DNA of 64,000 nucleotides, taken from positions 1 through 64,000 of the forward strand of contig CAZBPM010000008.1 of the NCBI GenBank assembly GCA_964493785.1, given 5' to 3'. The position numbers and the translations under genes were made by a program. Shown in pieces: positions 25,031-36,182 of this stretch. Position 1 is the first letter of the stretch, and each line of letters begins with the position of its first letter. This DNA comes from Hyphomicrobium_A sp964493785. GTDB taxonomy: Bacteria > Pseudomonadota > Alphaproteobacteria > Rhizobiales > Hyphomicrobiaceae. Under the pieces are notes generated by a model. The model was not told the DNA's origin. It made no database searches and was given only the letters and a program-made list of their open reading frames with translations.

Positions 25031-25231
25031 TCACGTGTCACTCAGCGTCGAGGATTGGCAGCGCCAGGTTTTGATCTCCCACTGCGGATGCTCGCCGGCC
25101 CACTGCGCGACGACCGGCAGCGCCTTCATCGTGCAGTACTTAGCGGGCATCTGGAAATCGGTCTGGATCTTGAATTCCCGGCATTGCTCAGGGTGGGCGA
25201 TCAGGCACCCGGAAAGGATGATGCTGAGCAT
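25031..25231 (-). CDS. Small cysteine-containing hypothetical protein
   Basis: A 66-residue protein from the ATG at 25231. It starts MLSIILSGCLIAHPEQCRE and has four cysteines, the last in KTWRCQS, plus a WAGEHPQW motif. I recall similar short rhizobial proteins with the same Cys/Trp spacing, supporting it as real. The function is unknown. A longer in-frame start at 25288 exists but lacks support. Confidence 0.6.
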   Translation of the reverse strand: MLSIILSGCLIAHPEQCREFKIQTDFQMPAKYCTMKALPVVAQWAGEHPQWEIKTWRCQSSTLSDT

Positions 25232-25347
25232 GGGGCGCGGCTCCCTCGTCGCGTTCGGATCGTGAAGCGCGCATGCCGCGCGCTTCAAAGAGGACAGACT
25301 AGGAGAAACGCCGCGTCGCGCCAGTCTTCATTTGCGCCAAGCTGGCG

Positions 25348-25650
25348 TCACATGGGCAAGCAAAGCCATGCGCCCAGGCAGGTATGCGGCGCCCCCGCGC
25401 TGCACGCCGTCTGCCAGGAGCGACACGTCGTTGTGCTGCCGGTGTCCTTGCACGTCGTGTGGACGGCGCCTTTGCCCACGCGGCCCTTGCCATAGATGAT
25501 GTTTGCGAGACCGTGCGTCGCAAAGGTCTCGGCGATGTCGTGGGTCACTGCTTCGCCGAGCGACTCGACCTTGATGCAGTCAGCCTGAGCCGTCGCCGAA
25601 AGCGCGCAGATCACCGCCGCGGCGGCGAAGCCGAGTTTCAAAGAGCGCAT
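25348..25650 (-). CDS. Small exported cysteine-rich hypothetical protein
   Basis: A 100-residue protein. GGAGG just before 25650 sets the start, and the signal peptide (1-22) ends ATAQA. The mature part carries six cysteines, most in the last 35 residues (CKDTGSTTTC, ACSAGAPHTC, WLCLPM), so several disulphides are likely. No family recognised. Confidence 0.7.
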   Translation of the reverse strand: MRSLKLGFAAAAVICALSATAQADCIKVESLGEAVTHDIAETFATHGLANIIYGKGRVGKGAVHTTCKDTGSTTTCRSWQTACSAGAPHTCLGAWLCLPM

Positions 25651-25940
25651 TTGCCCCTCCAAGAATGTTTGATCCCAGGGGCGAAACTAGTTGAGCGCGT
25701 ATACCCGGACAACAGCATCGCGGCGCGCAAGGCGTTTCTGCCGCGCGGAGCGTGCCGCATTTGTCACCTACCCGCGACACATAGTGCCAGGTTGCGACGA
25801 CGAGGCGGCACAAAGCTTACGAAAGTCACGGTGGCGACAACATCGCCGTCTGATGGATCCGATGGATCCGACGATATCGTTCGGCGGCAGGCGACAAAAA
25901 GCGGCGGGGGTTCGTCGTTAAAGACTGCTTCGGTGAAGGA
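25651..25940. other. Intergenic region without a recognisable gene
   Basis: No convincing coding sequence is seen. A nine-base unit GATGGATCC is repeated in tandem at 25851-25868. The stretch presumably holds the promoter of the cysteine-rich protein gene on the minus strand. Confidence 0.4.
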
Positions 25941-25967
25941 GTCCGGAGCGGTTCGAACGCTCCGGAC
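25941..25967 (-). terminator. Probable terminator of the small exported protein gene
   Basis: A perfect ten-pair stem (GTCCGGAGCG, seven-base loop) lies just after the stop of the minus-strand gene at 25975. The following minus-strand bases are pyrimidine-rich (TCCTTC) but not a clean T-run. Confidence 0.6.
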
Positions 25968-25974
25968 AGTTGCG

Positions 25975-26205
25975 TCAGCAGGCGTGGTTCCGCATGCAGC
26001 GGCGATAGCGCCAACCGAAGCCCCAGCGGTCGCGGCAGATGGCGTTCCACTTGAAGCAGCGGCCCGGGCCGGTCTTGACGATCAGGGACTGAGCCAGCGG
26101 ATCGGTGGCGCCGACGTTGCCAACCGGGCTAGCGAGAACCGGCGTGAACAATGCCGCGCTCGAAACGACAGCGGCTGCTGCAGCGATCAAAAGTGCACGA
26201 GACAT
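25975..26205 (-). CDS. Small exported protein with C-terminal cysteines
   Basis: A 76-residue protein from the ATG at 26205, preceded by GGGAG. The signal peptide (about 1-26) ends in a PVLAS region. The mature C-terminus (CFKWNAICRDRWGFGWRYR, then CMRNHAC) has four cysteines among aromatic and basic residues. Such short proteins are frequent in Hyphomicrobiales. The function is unknown. Confidence 0.65.
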   Translation of the reverse strand: MSRALLIAAAAAVVSSAALFTPVLASPVGNVGATDPLAQSLIVKTGPGRCFKWNAICRDRWGFGWRYRRCMRNHAC

Positions 26206-26624
26206 ACGGGAACTCCCAGTCACATTTTTCGACTTGTGCGCGCCCCACGGCGCGCGGCCGATTTAAGTGCCCGGCAACATGAACATCGGATGAATTCATT
26301 TGCTCAGTCATGCGCACGCTAAGCAACGGAACTGCGGCGCGCCTTGCCAATCTTACAGGGAAGCAAAGTCGTGCAATGCACCGATCACGGCTGACATGAG
26401 TTTGTTGTCGTCGCCATGACGCCGGCTGGGAGCGATAGCCAAAGTCCATCTGAAATCTTTGCGACCTGTCTCCTCGGGAACAGCTCAGTACACTGTCATT
26501 CCCTAGGGTTGCCTCACGCGATCGATTGAGGTCGCGCCGCGGTAACGAAATCGATCCGACGGGAATCCGAATTAAGCCAGCAACCAATTAACCGGCGACC
26601 ATGGCGTCGCCAGAGGAAGCGATC
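26206..26624. other. Intergenic region, no gene seen
   Basis: This 419-bp gap separates two divergent exported-protein genes and must contain both promoters. Local AT content is higher around 26400-26480. No binding motif or small gene could be supported. Confidence 0.35.
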
Positions 26625-27026
26625 ATGTTTCGCAACGCCCGCACCATCAAGACATTCTCGAGTGCTCTTTTCGGTTCGCTCGTATTGCTCGTGCCGCAGG
26701 CCCACGCCGCGCGCTGCGCCATCGCCGGGCCGATCGAAATCAATCAGACCAACGGTTTCACGGTGTTCTGCCAGCTGACGCGGACCGGCGAGGATCTCGG
26801 TGGTTTCTGCAATACCGGCAGCACCCAGGGCAGCGTCTCAGGCGTGCTCGAGCGCAGCGGCCGCATGAATATGAAGGTCCGCTGGGGTAAAGGCGGCTCT
26901 ATTGGAGTTTACACGGCCTTCGCTAATGGCGACGGCGAACTCGTTGACGGGCGCACGTTCGACCAGCGCACCCCGAGCAGCTCAGCGCGGTGGACTTCGC
27001 CCCGTCGTCTGAAATGTCAGGCGTGA
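26625..27026 (+). CDS. Exported hypothetical protein
   Basis: A 133-residue protein; GAGGAAG ahead of the ATG at 26625 decides the start over one 24 bp upstream. The signal peptide (1-28) ends PQAHA. The mature domain is beta-rich with cysteines at C-A-I, VFCQL and GGFCNTG, and ends in a serine-rich stretch and RLKCQA. No family recognised. A terminator follows. Confidence 0.7.
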   Translation: MFRNARTIKTFSSALFGSLVLLVPQAHAARCAIAGPIEINQTNGFTVFCQLTRTGEDLGGFCNTGSTQGSVSGVLERSGRMNMKVRWGKGGSIGVYTAFANGDGELVDGRTFDQRTPSSSARWTSPRRLKCQA

Positions 27027-27050
27027 GGTTTGTAGTACGATGAACGCGAT

Positions 27051-27081
27051 CTGGGAGCCGCAATGAGCGGCTTCCAGTTTT
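27051..27081 (+). terminator. Rho-independent terminator
   Basis: An eleven-position stem (CTGGGAGCCGC with GCGGCTTCCAG, one G-T pair, loop AATGA) followed by TTTTGCT, 24 bp after the exported protein gene. Confidence 0.85.
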
Positions 27082-27206
27082 GCTCTACCCTCGTCTGGCG
27101 TAACGCTCCTGAATGCCGCGATGGCCTATGAGCGGACGTGACACCAGCAGGCAAATTCGGCCGCCGCGATAATTCATCCCACCGTTGCACGGTTGCACTA
27201 TGATTC

Positions 27207-27224
27207 ATGACTAATATCGTCAAC
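27207..27224. promoter_or_regulatory. Iron-responsive operator-like dyad upstream of TonB receptor
   Basis: ATGACTAATATCGTCAAC contains TGA-N9-TCA, the form described for RirA iron-responsive operators in rhizobia. It is 153 bp upstream of the TonB receptor start. Fifteen of 18 bases match the site at 59702 ahead of the second receptor. The 27082-27377 gap otherwise shows no gene; TAGCGTAG at 27360 is also shared with the other receptor leader. Confidence 0.6.
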
Positions 27225-27377
27225 AATCAGCCTCCAGCTCACCGGGAGGCGTCCTGCGCTGAGAGGGGGAGGGTGCGCGCGTCCCGCCTGTCGCGCATTC
27301 CAGTCGACACAGTGCAGTCGCAGGCGGGCCGGTTGCACGCCGAGCGTCGAGGCGTGTCGTAGCGTAGGGGTTGTAGA

Positions 27378-29687
27378 GTGAGTTCGTTGCGTAGTGTGTT
27401 TTGCGCGATCGCCGTCGCGTGGATTGGCGTTGCCCATCATTCCGCCAGTGCCCAGGAATCTGGCCAGCAGGCGCCTGCTGAAAACTTGCCTGCGCCGCCG
27501 GCGGCCAGCACTTCCGCGCAGACAATCGAGCTTCCGGCGGTCGAGGTCGAAGCGGCGCCCGCCAAGCGAAACGTCAAGAAGGCGCAATTGCGCAGTGGCG
27601 GTGCCCAGCAGGGTCAAGGAACAGGGGCACAGCCCGCCGCGCTTGAGCAACAGGTCGTCGAAGGCGAGAAGGTGCTGCGCACCGTCAGCGACACGACCAC
27701 AAGCGTCGGCATCGTCACCGGCGAGGACATCGCCGAGCGGCAGATCCGCGACCTCGACGGCGCCATCGCGCAAACCGCGAACGTCGTCACGTCATCCGAC
27801 CCCAATGCCGGGTTCGCCATTCGCGGCTTGAACTCGGAAGGGCAGACCGGCCTGCAGCACATTTCCGCTGTGCCGCTCATCGGCGTAGTGGTCGACGGCG
27901 TGACGCAGAATCCAGACGCTGTGCGCCGTGGCGCGCGCGGGTTGTGGGACATCGACCAGGTGGAGGTGCTGCGCGGGCCGCAATCGACGCTGCAGGGGCG
28001 CAACTCGCTCGGTGGCGCGGTGGTCGTCAAGACCAACGATCCAACCTACAAGCAAGAGGTCATCATCGAAGGCACCGCCGGCAGCAACGAGCTGATGAGC
28101 GGTGGGTTCGTCGTGAACTCGCCCATCGTCGCCGGGCAGTCGGCGTTTCGCATCTCCGGTTACAAGACCGAGAGCGTGCGCGACATCGCCTATGCGAACC
28201 CCGAGAACGCGGAGATGGGCGAAGACAAGTACTCGACCCTGCGCGGCAAGCTTCTGATCGAGCCAGACGATCTGCCGGGGTTCAGTGCCCTGTTCACGGT
28301 ATCGCGCACCGACGACAAGCCCGGCAGCGCCATTGTCCTGGGGCCCGACTTCGACGCGCGCCGGTTTGGCAACACCGCGGATTTCACCGACTTCCGCGAA
28401 GGCACGTCGGTGAACTACGCGTCCGATCTTTCGTATGACTTCATGCCCGGTCTGACGCTGCACAGCGTGACGGCCTACGCGGAGACCGAAACGCTCATCA
28501 AGACGGCGGCGGGGGCGGCCTTCGCGCGGTACGGCGACAACACCGACGGGCGCGACCTGACGCAGGATCTGCGGCTCGAGATCGCCAACGAGGGGAACGG
28601 TTTGTCGGGCGTGCTGGGGCTGTTCTATGGCCACTTCACGCGCGACAACTACGGGGACCATACCGTCGTTCTCGACTACTTCTTCCCCGGCAACGGCCTG
28701 CCAACCTTTCCGATTTCCTACTACCAGGGAACGATCGACTCCCAGACCACCAGCATGGCGGCATATGCCGACCTGCGCTATCGCTTGGACCGCCTGTCGT
28801 TCATCGCTGGTGGCCGGTTGCTGCGCGACGCCGTCGAGACGAGCGAGAATGCAACTGCGCTAAACCTCGGCACGTTCGGCTACGACTCCCTGACGGGCAC
28901 AACCAAGGCGACGTTCAACGAGTTTCTGCCCAAGTTGGGCATCACCTACGATGTGGCCTCCAACCAGACGGTCGGGCTGACTTACAACAAGGGCTATCGC
29001 ACCGGTTTCGAGCAGATCATTCGCACGCCGCTCGTGAACTACCAGTCGACCGTCGCCCCCGAGTACGTCGATACGTATGAGCTCTCGTATCGATCGAACT
29101 GGTTGAACCGGACGTTGGAGCTCAACGCCAACGCCTTCTACAACGACTACCAGGATCAACAGGTCGTCGTCCTCAACAACGTCTATAGCGTCACCGAGAT
29201 CTTCAACGCGGGTAGCTCGCATTCGTACGGTGCCGAGTTCGAGGCACGCTGGCGTCCGATCGAGCCTTTGCAGATCTTCGCTTCGGTCGGGTTGCTGAAG
29301 ACCAAGTACGACGAAATCGAGGTCAGCGGTGCCGACTACTCGGGTAACGAGTATCCTGAGGCTCCGGCCTACACGCTCGCGGCAGGCGCCATGTACCGCT
29401 GGGAGTCCGGCTTGTTCGCCGGCGCCGACGTTCGCCATACCGACGGCTATTACAGCTACGGTGCCATCTCGAACGTCGCGACGCGCGCCGTCGACCCGTA
29501 CACCATCGTCGATGCTCGCGTCGGCTACGAGTGGGACCATTACACGCTGACGCTCTTTGCGAAGAACCTGTTCGACGAGCAGTATTTCACCTCGATCGAC
29601 AGGGTCGACGGCGGAATCCTTGCTCCTTCATACGCCTTCGTCGGAGAGTCGCGGACGATCGGCGTGACGCTGAGAGGCCGGTACTAA
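27378..29687 (+). CDS. TonB-dependent outer-membrane receptor
   Basis: A 769-residue receptor that imports iron complexes or other large nutrients with energy from TonB. It starts at a GTG behind AGGGG. The signal peptide (1-24) ends HHSASA; a TonB-box-like stretch (ELPAVEVEA) lies near residue 52. The plug domain follows (AIRGLNSEGQ, VVVDGV, VEVLRGPQSTLQGRNSLGG), then a 22-strand barrel ending in GVTLRGRY with the terminal aromatic. The iron-operator-like site upstream suggests a siderophore, but the ligand is unknown. Confidence 0.92.
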   Translation: MSSLRSVFCAIAVAWIGVAHHSASAQESGQQAPAENLPAPPAASTSAQTIELPAVEVEAAPAKRNVKKAQLRSGGAQQGQGTGAQPAALEQQVVEGEKVLRTVSDTTTSVGIVTGEDIAERQIRDLDGAIAQTANVVTSSDPNAGFAIRGLNSEGQTGLQHISAVPLIGVVVDGVTQNPDAVRRGARGLWDIDQVEVLRGPQSTLQGRNSLGGAVVVKTNDPTYKQEVIIEGTAGSNELMSGGFVVNSPIVAGQSAFRISGYKTESVRDIAYANPENAEMGEDKYSTLRGKLLIEPDDLPGFSALFTVSRTDDKPGSAIVLGPDFDARRFGNTADFTDFREGTSVNYASDLSYDFMPGLTLHSVTAYAETETLIKTAAGAAFARYGDNTDGRDLTQDLRLEIANEGNGLSGVLGLFYGHFTRDNYGDHTVVLDYFFPGNGLPTFPISYYQGTIDSQTTSMAAYADLRYRLDRLSFIAGGRLLRDAVETSENATALNLGTFGYDSLTGTTKATFNEFLPKLGITYDVASNQTVGLTYNKGYRTGFEQIIRTPLVNYQSTVAPEYVDTYELSYRSNWLNRTLELNANAFYNDYQDQQVVVLNNVYSVTEIFNAGSSHSYGAEFEARWRPIEPLQIFASVGLLKTKYDEIEVSGADYSGNEYPEAPAYTLAAGAMYRWESGLFAGADVRHTDGYYSYGAISNVATRAVDPYTIVDARVGYEWDHYTLTLFAKNLFDEQYFTSIDRVDGGILAPSYAFVGESRTIGVTLRGRY

Positions 29688-29700
29688 GTCATCGAATATG

Positions 29701-29733
29701 GGCGACCGCTGGGGCCTTGCTCTGGCGGTCGCC
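29701..29733. terminator. Hairpin between convergent genes
   Basis: A nine-pair stem (GGCGACCGC with GCGGTCGCC, long loop) lies between the TonB receptor and the convergent YafY-type gene. There is no T-run on either side, so termination is only inferred from position. Confidence 0.5.
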
Positions 29734-29747
29734 AAATCCGCCGGCTG

Positions 29748-30440
29748 TCACGAGCAGCCCTGATCAAGCGTTCCGCGCCACTTGGCGAGCAGCTTCACGC
29801 GCGAACCGGGATAGCGCTGTTGCGAGATTTCCGCGCGACGCACGCGGTCGGTGCGGAAGTGGCGGAAATCGTCCCGCATCTCGCACCACGCGATGACAAT
29901 GCGCGACATCTCAAAATAGCCGAGCGCCAATGGCCAGATGACGCGCGTCGTCGCCCTGCCCTTCTCGTCATTGTAAGCGATCTCGACCTTGCGGCAGTTG
30001 CGGATGGCGGCGCGCAGGGAGGCGAGATCGATCGTCTCGTCGGGCAGTTCCAGCGGCCAGCGCGGCGCATCGACGGCCGGCTCGAACAGCACCGGCTTCA
30101 AATGGCTTGGCAGCATCTGGCCGATCTTGGCGACGACGTCGGCAGCGGCGCGGGCAAGCGAAGGATCGCCGCGCGCCTCGACCCAGCGCAGGCCGACGAG
30201 CATGGCCTCGATCTCATCGGCGTTGAACATCAGGGGCGGGAGATCGTAGCCGTCACCCAGTACGTAGCCGATGCCGGCCTCGCCGCGGATCGGCACGCCC
30301 TCGTCGATCAGGCCGGCGATGTCGCGGTAGACGGTCCGCTGACAGACCTCTAACTCGTCCGCGATCGCGGTCGCCGTCACCGGGCGGCGGTGACGACGCA
30401 GGATCTGCAGAAGACGGAGGAGCCGGTCGGCGCGGGCCAT
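29748..30440 (-). CDS. YafY-family HTH/WYL-domain transcriptional regulator
   Basis: A 230-residue regulator. An N-terminal helix-turn-helix of the HTH_11/DeoR type (LLRLLQILRRHRRPVTATAI, VCQRTVYRDIAGL) is followed by a WYL-type ligand domain (about 130-220, KVEIAYNDEKGR). It is divergent from a glutathione S-transferase-like gene with 90 bp between starts, and that gap carries a long perfect inverted repeat. The arrangement predicts that it represses or activates the GST gene and itself. Confidence 0.9.
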   Translation of the reverse strand: MARADRLLRLLQILRRHRRPVTATAIADELEVCQRTVYRDIAGLIDEGVPIRGEAGIGYVLGDGYDLPPLMFNADEIEAMLVGLRWVEARGDPSLARAAADVVAKIGQMLPSHLKPVLFEPAVDAPRWPLELPDETIDLASLRAAIRNCRKVEIAYNDEKGRATTRVIWPLALGYFEMSRIVIAWCEMRDDFRHFRTDRVRRAEISQQRYPGSRVKLLAKWRGTLDQGCS

Positions 30441-30457
30441 GTGAACCTTGTGCCTGA

Positions 30458-30486
30458 AGACTGCTGACTGGATTTGTCAGCAGTCT
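30458..30486. promoter_or_regulatory. Operator-like inverted repeat between yafY-type and GST genes
   Basis: AGACTGCTGAC, a seven-base spacer, then GTCAGCAGTCT: a perfect 11-bp dyad. A further half-site CTGTCAG overlaps the right end at 30485-30491. It is centred 32 bp upstream of the regulator start and 59 bp upstream of the GST start. Confidence 0.85.
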
Positions 30487-30530
30487 GTCAGTATGGTCGC
30501 GTTCCCGGCAACAAGCCAAGCGGCAAGCGC

Positions 30531-31256
30531 ATGATCACGCTGTATACGTTCGGGCCGGCATTTGGCCTGCCCGACCCGAGCCCCTTCGTGATGAAGGCCG
30601 AGGTGCTGTTGAAGATGTCCGGGCTGCCGTTCAGGACGGACACGACCGGCTTCAAGAAGGCGCCAAAGGGCAAGCTGCCGTACATCGAGGACGATGGCGT
30701 CATCATCGCTGACTCGACGTTCATCCGCATGCACCTCGAGAAGCGGCACGGCATTGACTTCGACCAGGGGCTGTCGCCGGCCGAGCGCGGCGTCGCCTGG
30801 GCGTTCGAGAAAATGTGCGAGAACCACCTCTATTGGGTGGGGCTGCACGCACGCTGGGTGGTCGATACGAACTTCAACAGGGGCCCGCGCCGGTTCTTCG
30901 ACGACGCTCCGGCGCCGCTACGGCCGCTGGTCGTCGCCATGGTGCGGCGGCAGGTGCGGCGCAACCTGTGGGGCCACGGCATGGGGCGGCATACGGTGGC
31001 GGAGATGGAAGAGCTGGCGGGCCGCGATATCCGGTCCATCGCCGATTTCCTGGCCGACAAGCCCTATTTCATGGGCGCGACGCCCAGCGCGGCGGACGCC
31101 ACGGTTTTCCCGTTCGTCGTCCACGCCCTGTGCCCGCTGTTCGAGACCGGCTTGCTGGCCGCGACCGAGTTGCAGCCAAACCTCGTGGCCTACCGGGACC
31201 GGCTGATGGCCGAGTTCTACCCGGAGCTTGCGCCTGGCCCAGGGCGGGCGGCCTAG
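30531..31256 (+). CDS. Glutathione S-transferase-like protein
   Basis: A 241-residue protein from the ATG at 30531. The N-terminal thioredoxin-like domain (MITLYTFGPAFGLPDPSPFV, with KLPYIEDDGVIIADSTFI as the glutathione-binding strand region) is followed by a helical domain (ADFLADKPYFMGATPSAADA). It resembles the Tom37/metaxin-like GST group rather than classical GSTs. It is probably controlled by the divergent YafY-type regulator. The substrate is unknown. Confidence 0.85.
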   Translation: MITLYTFGPAFGLPDPSPFVMKAEVLLKMSGLPFRTDTTGFKKAPKGKLPYIEDDGVIIADSTFIRMHLEKRHGIDFDQGLSPAERGVAWAFEKMCENHLYWVGLHARWVVDTNFNRGPRRFFDDAPAPLRPLVVAMVRRQVRRNLWGHGMGRHTVAEMEELAGRDIRSIADFLADKPYFMGATPSAADATVFPFVVHALCPLFETGLLAATELQPNLVAYRDRLMAEFYPELAPGPGRAA

Positions 31257-31402
31257 TGGCTGACGGCAGGCGCCTGGGCGGAAGCGCGACAGTTGCGGCG
31301 CTTTCGCGCGGCCGGCAGGGACACTATCTATGGTTGCCGCGGGGTTTTCCGGCCCCGCCATCCCTATTTGCTGCCCGCATCGGCGTCGGTTAGACACACC
31401 CC

Positions 31403-34360
<2,958 letters not shown>

Positions 34361-34395
34361 GCTGGAAATGACCGCCCGAAGCGTACTTGCCGAGC

Positions 34396-34793
34396 ATGGA
34401 TAGTCTGCGGACGATCGGCGTTGTTGCGGTGGTCCTAACCGCGTTGATCCTTGTGTGTGCGTTGCTCTTCCCGCCGACAAGGACCGAACCTTCCGGCTCG
34501 CCTATCGTGCAAGCGTTCCTTGAGATTAGAGAAGGTGCATCCTCGCCTCAGCCCGTCTCGACCCTCGCATCGACGCGCTTAAGGAGTTGCCGCTTCCCAC
34601 AGTAAAAGACTTGCTGACGGCGGCAGGCTTTGGATGCTCCGAGCAAGCTGGACGTTCGCCGGTCGTCCGGTGCACGCGGGATTTTTTTTCCGTTGCCGGA
34701 CCGTGCTTCTGGACGCTCGCGCTCTGGCACGACGGGCAAGCGCGCGTGACATCCGTCGTCGCCATGCGGGAAGGATTGTGCCCGAGCCGCTAG
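34396..34793 (+). pseudogene. Small membrane-anchored protein gene, apparently frameshifted
   Basis: Two overlapping frames look like halves of one gene. From ATG 34396 the first frame encodes a membrane anchor (MDSLRTIGVVAVVLTALIL) then VQAFLEIREG. The second frame, entered near 34530-34550 by a -1 shift, gives ARLDPRIDALKELPLPTVKD and a cysteine-containing domain (AGFGCSEQ, VVRCTRDFFS, WTLALWHDG) ending at 34793. Neither half is convincing alone. It could be a decayed gene or a sequencing error. It sits in the first cargo module downstream of uvrA. Confidence 0.45.
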
Positions 34794-34916
34794 CGGAGTG
34801 GGACATGCGCGTGGTGGCAGAAGTCACGCGCACGAGCGCCATTTCTTTTCAGCCGTATGCTCGATATGCTCGCCCGGGATTAAGGCGCCATGAGAAGCGC
34901 AATTGGGGACTGAGCC

Positions 34917-35297
34917 ATGCAGGGTCTAGCGGCGCGGTATTTCGGCAGCGCCATTGTATACGCGATACTTGGCATGTCGCTTGGTCTTCACATGGGAATG
35001 TCGAAGGACCATTCGCAGATGCCAACGCACGCGCATCTGCTGGTCATCGGCTGGGTGACGTTCGCGCTGTTCGGCGTGTTCTACCATCTGTTTCCCGACT
35101 CGGCCGCGGGGTTCCTCCCCAAGTTGCAGTTCTGGCTGGCGCAGCTCAGCCTCGTCACGCTGGTCAGCGGTCTTTATTTGATCTTCAGCGGATACCCAGA
35201 CGCCGATCCGATTGCGGGGGTCTCGTCGATCGGGCTTCTCGTGTCGATGATCCTGTTCGGCATCATTGCCCTGCCGACGCTACGCGGCCGAAGCTAG
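34917..35297 (+). CDS. Heme-copper-oxidase-subunit-I-like small membrane protein
   Basis: A 126-residue protein with four membrane segments. The second begins THAHLLVIGWVTFALFG and ends FYHLFP. This His-x-His and Tyr-His pattern resembles the short proteins often annotated as cytochrome-c oxidase-like, which share helices with subunit I but are too small to form an oxidase. Heme binding by the histidines is possible. It is the second gene of the first module between uvrA tail copies and stands alone without other oxidase subunits. Confidence 0.65.
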   Translation: MQGLAARYFGSAIVYAILGMSLGLHMGMSKDHSQMPTHAHLLVIGWVTFALFGVFYHLFPDSAAGFLPKLQFWLAQLSLVTLVSGLYLIFSGYPDADPIAGVSSIGLLVSMILFGIIALPTLRGRS

Positions 35298-35328
35298 CCC
35301 ACACTGCGGGCAACACACTGCTGCCGGA

Positions 35329-35370
35329 GGCAGGCGGGCTAAGGGCGCGAAAAAGCAGGCGGCGGAGTAG
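35329..35370 (+). repeat. uvrA 3' end, copy 2 (remnant)
   Basis: Forty-two bases that match the end of uvrA at 37 positions and would encode KGAKKQAAE with a stop. It lies 31 bp after the oxidase-like gene and just before the next cargo gene. The bases before it (CTGCTG then an insertion) also echo uvrA. Confidence 0.8.
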
Positions 35371-35386
35371 CGGGCTCAGCACAGCC

Positions 35387-35917
35387 ATGGCGGTGGATAC
35401 CGAAAACTGGCGCCGGCGCGGGGAAGCAGCGCGGCGTGCGCACGAGGCGGTCAACGCCGCGTTTGCAGCGCACGTGCGCGTGCGCGATCCCGACCGCTAC
35501 GACGCATTGCTGCGGGACTTCCGGGAGAAGACCACGGCGGCGCTGCCGAGCGGCGACCGCGCCTTCATGCCGAGCCTCGCCAACGGACAAGCGCGCGCGA
35601 TCGAGACGGCCATCGGGTTTCTCGAGGCCGATCCCTGGTTCTTCCGCTCGGGCTACGAGAAGCAGAACCTCATCCGGCACCTGAAACGATCGCGGCAGCT
35701 GACCGCGGCGCAGCGGGAGCGGCTGGCCCGCGTCGTGCTCGCAGCCATTGATGGTCGTGATCGGACTGAGTTCCGCCACTTCGGACGGCTTGCGTGTGGG
35801 ATCTGGTCTGACTTCCTCGACGAGCAGGTAGCGGTGCGGATGCAGAGCGACGACGCAGGGATCCGCCGACGTGCAACCTGGGTGGCCGAGGCGGCCGTGT
35901 CGGCCGGCAAGGCATAG
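35387..35917 (+). CDS. Hypothetical cytoplasmic protein in second uvrA-tail module
   Basis: A 176-residue, Arg/Ala-rich soluble protein from the ATG at 35387. It has a helical N-terminus (WRRRGEAARRAHEAVNAAFA), a central WFFRSGYEKQNLIRHLKRS segment and a C-terminal WSDFLDEQVAVRM. No family recognised and no signal peptide. It is flanked by remnants of the uvrA 3' end on both sides, which suggests it arrived as cargo. Confidence 0.6.
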   Translation: MAVDTENWRRRGEAARRAHEAVNAAFAAHVRVRDPDRYDALLRDFREKTTAALPSGDRAFMPSLANGQARAIETAIGFLEADPWFFRSGYEKQNLIRHLKRSRQLTAAQRERLARVVLAAIDGRDRTEFRHFGRLACGIWSDFLDEQVAVRMQSDDAGIRRRATWVAEAAVSAGKA

Positions 35918-35978
35918 CGGCCTGCCGGCCGGTACGCGCTTCATCGGCAGCGCACGTGCTCGACATCGGTCACACGAC

Positions 35979-36086
35979 GCGACCAAGGAGAGCTTCACCG
36001 GGCAGTATCTGCGCGAGCTGCTGGGCCGCCGTGCCGGAGGCGCGCAAAGATCGGGCGCGAAGTCCAGGAAGCAGGCGGCGGAGTAG
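35979..36086 (+). repeat. uvrA 3' end, copy 3 (diverged remnant)
   Basis: A third uvrA tail. It would encode TKESFTGQYLRELLGRR, then a seven-residue-longer variant ending SRKQAAE and a stop. The first ~57 bases match copy 1 at roughly nine in ten positions. Similarity to uvrA fades just upstream of 35979, so only the tail was retained. Confidence 0.9.
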
Positions 36087-36182
36087 CAGGGGCTCACAGC
36101 TGACGGCTTTGACCCAATTGCGCAAAAGCCGACGGACCGTTGCGGCAGTCTCCTCTTTGCCGTCACGCCACCGGCTTTGTGT

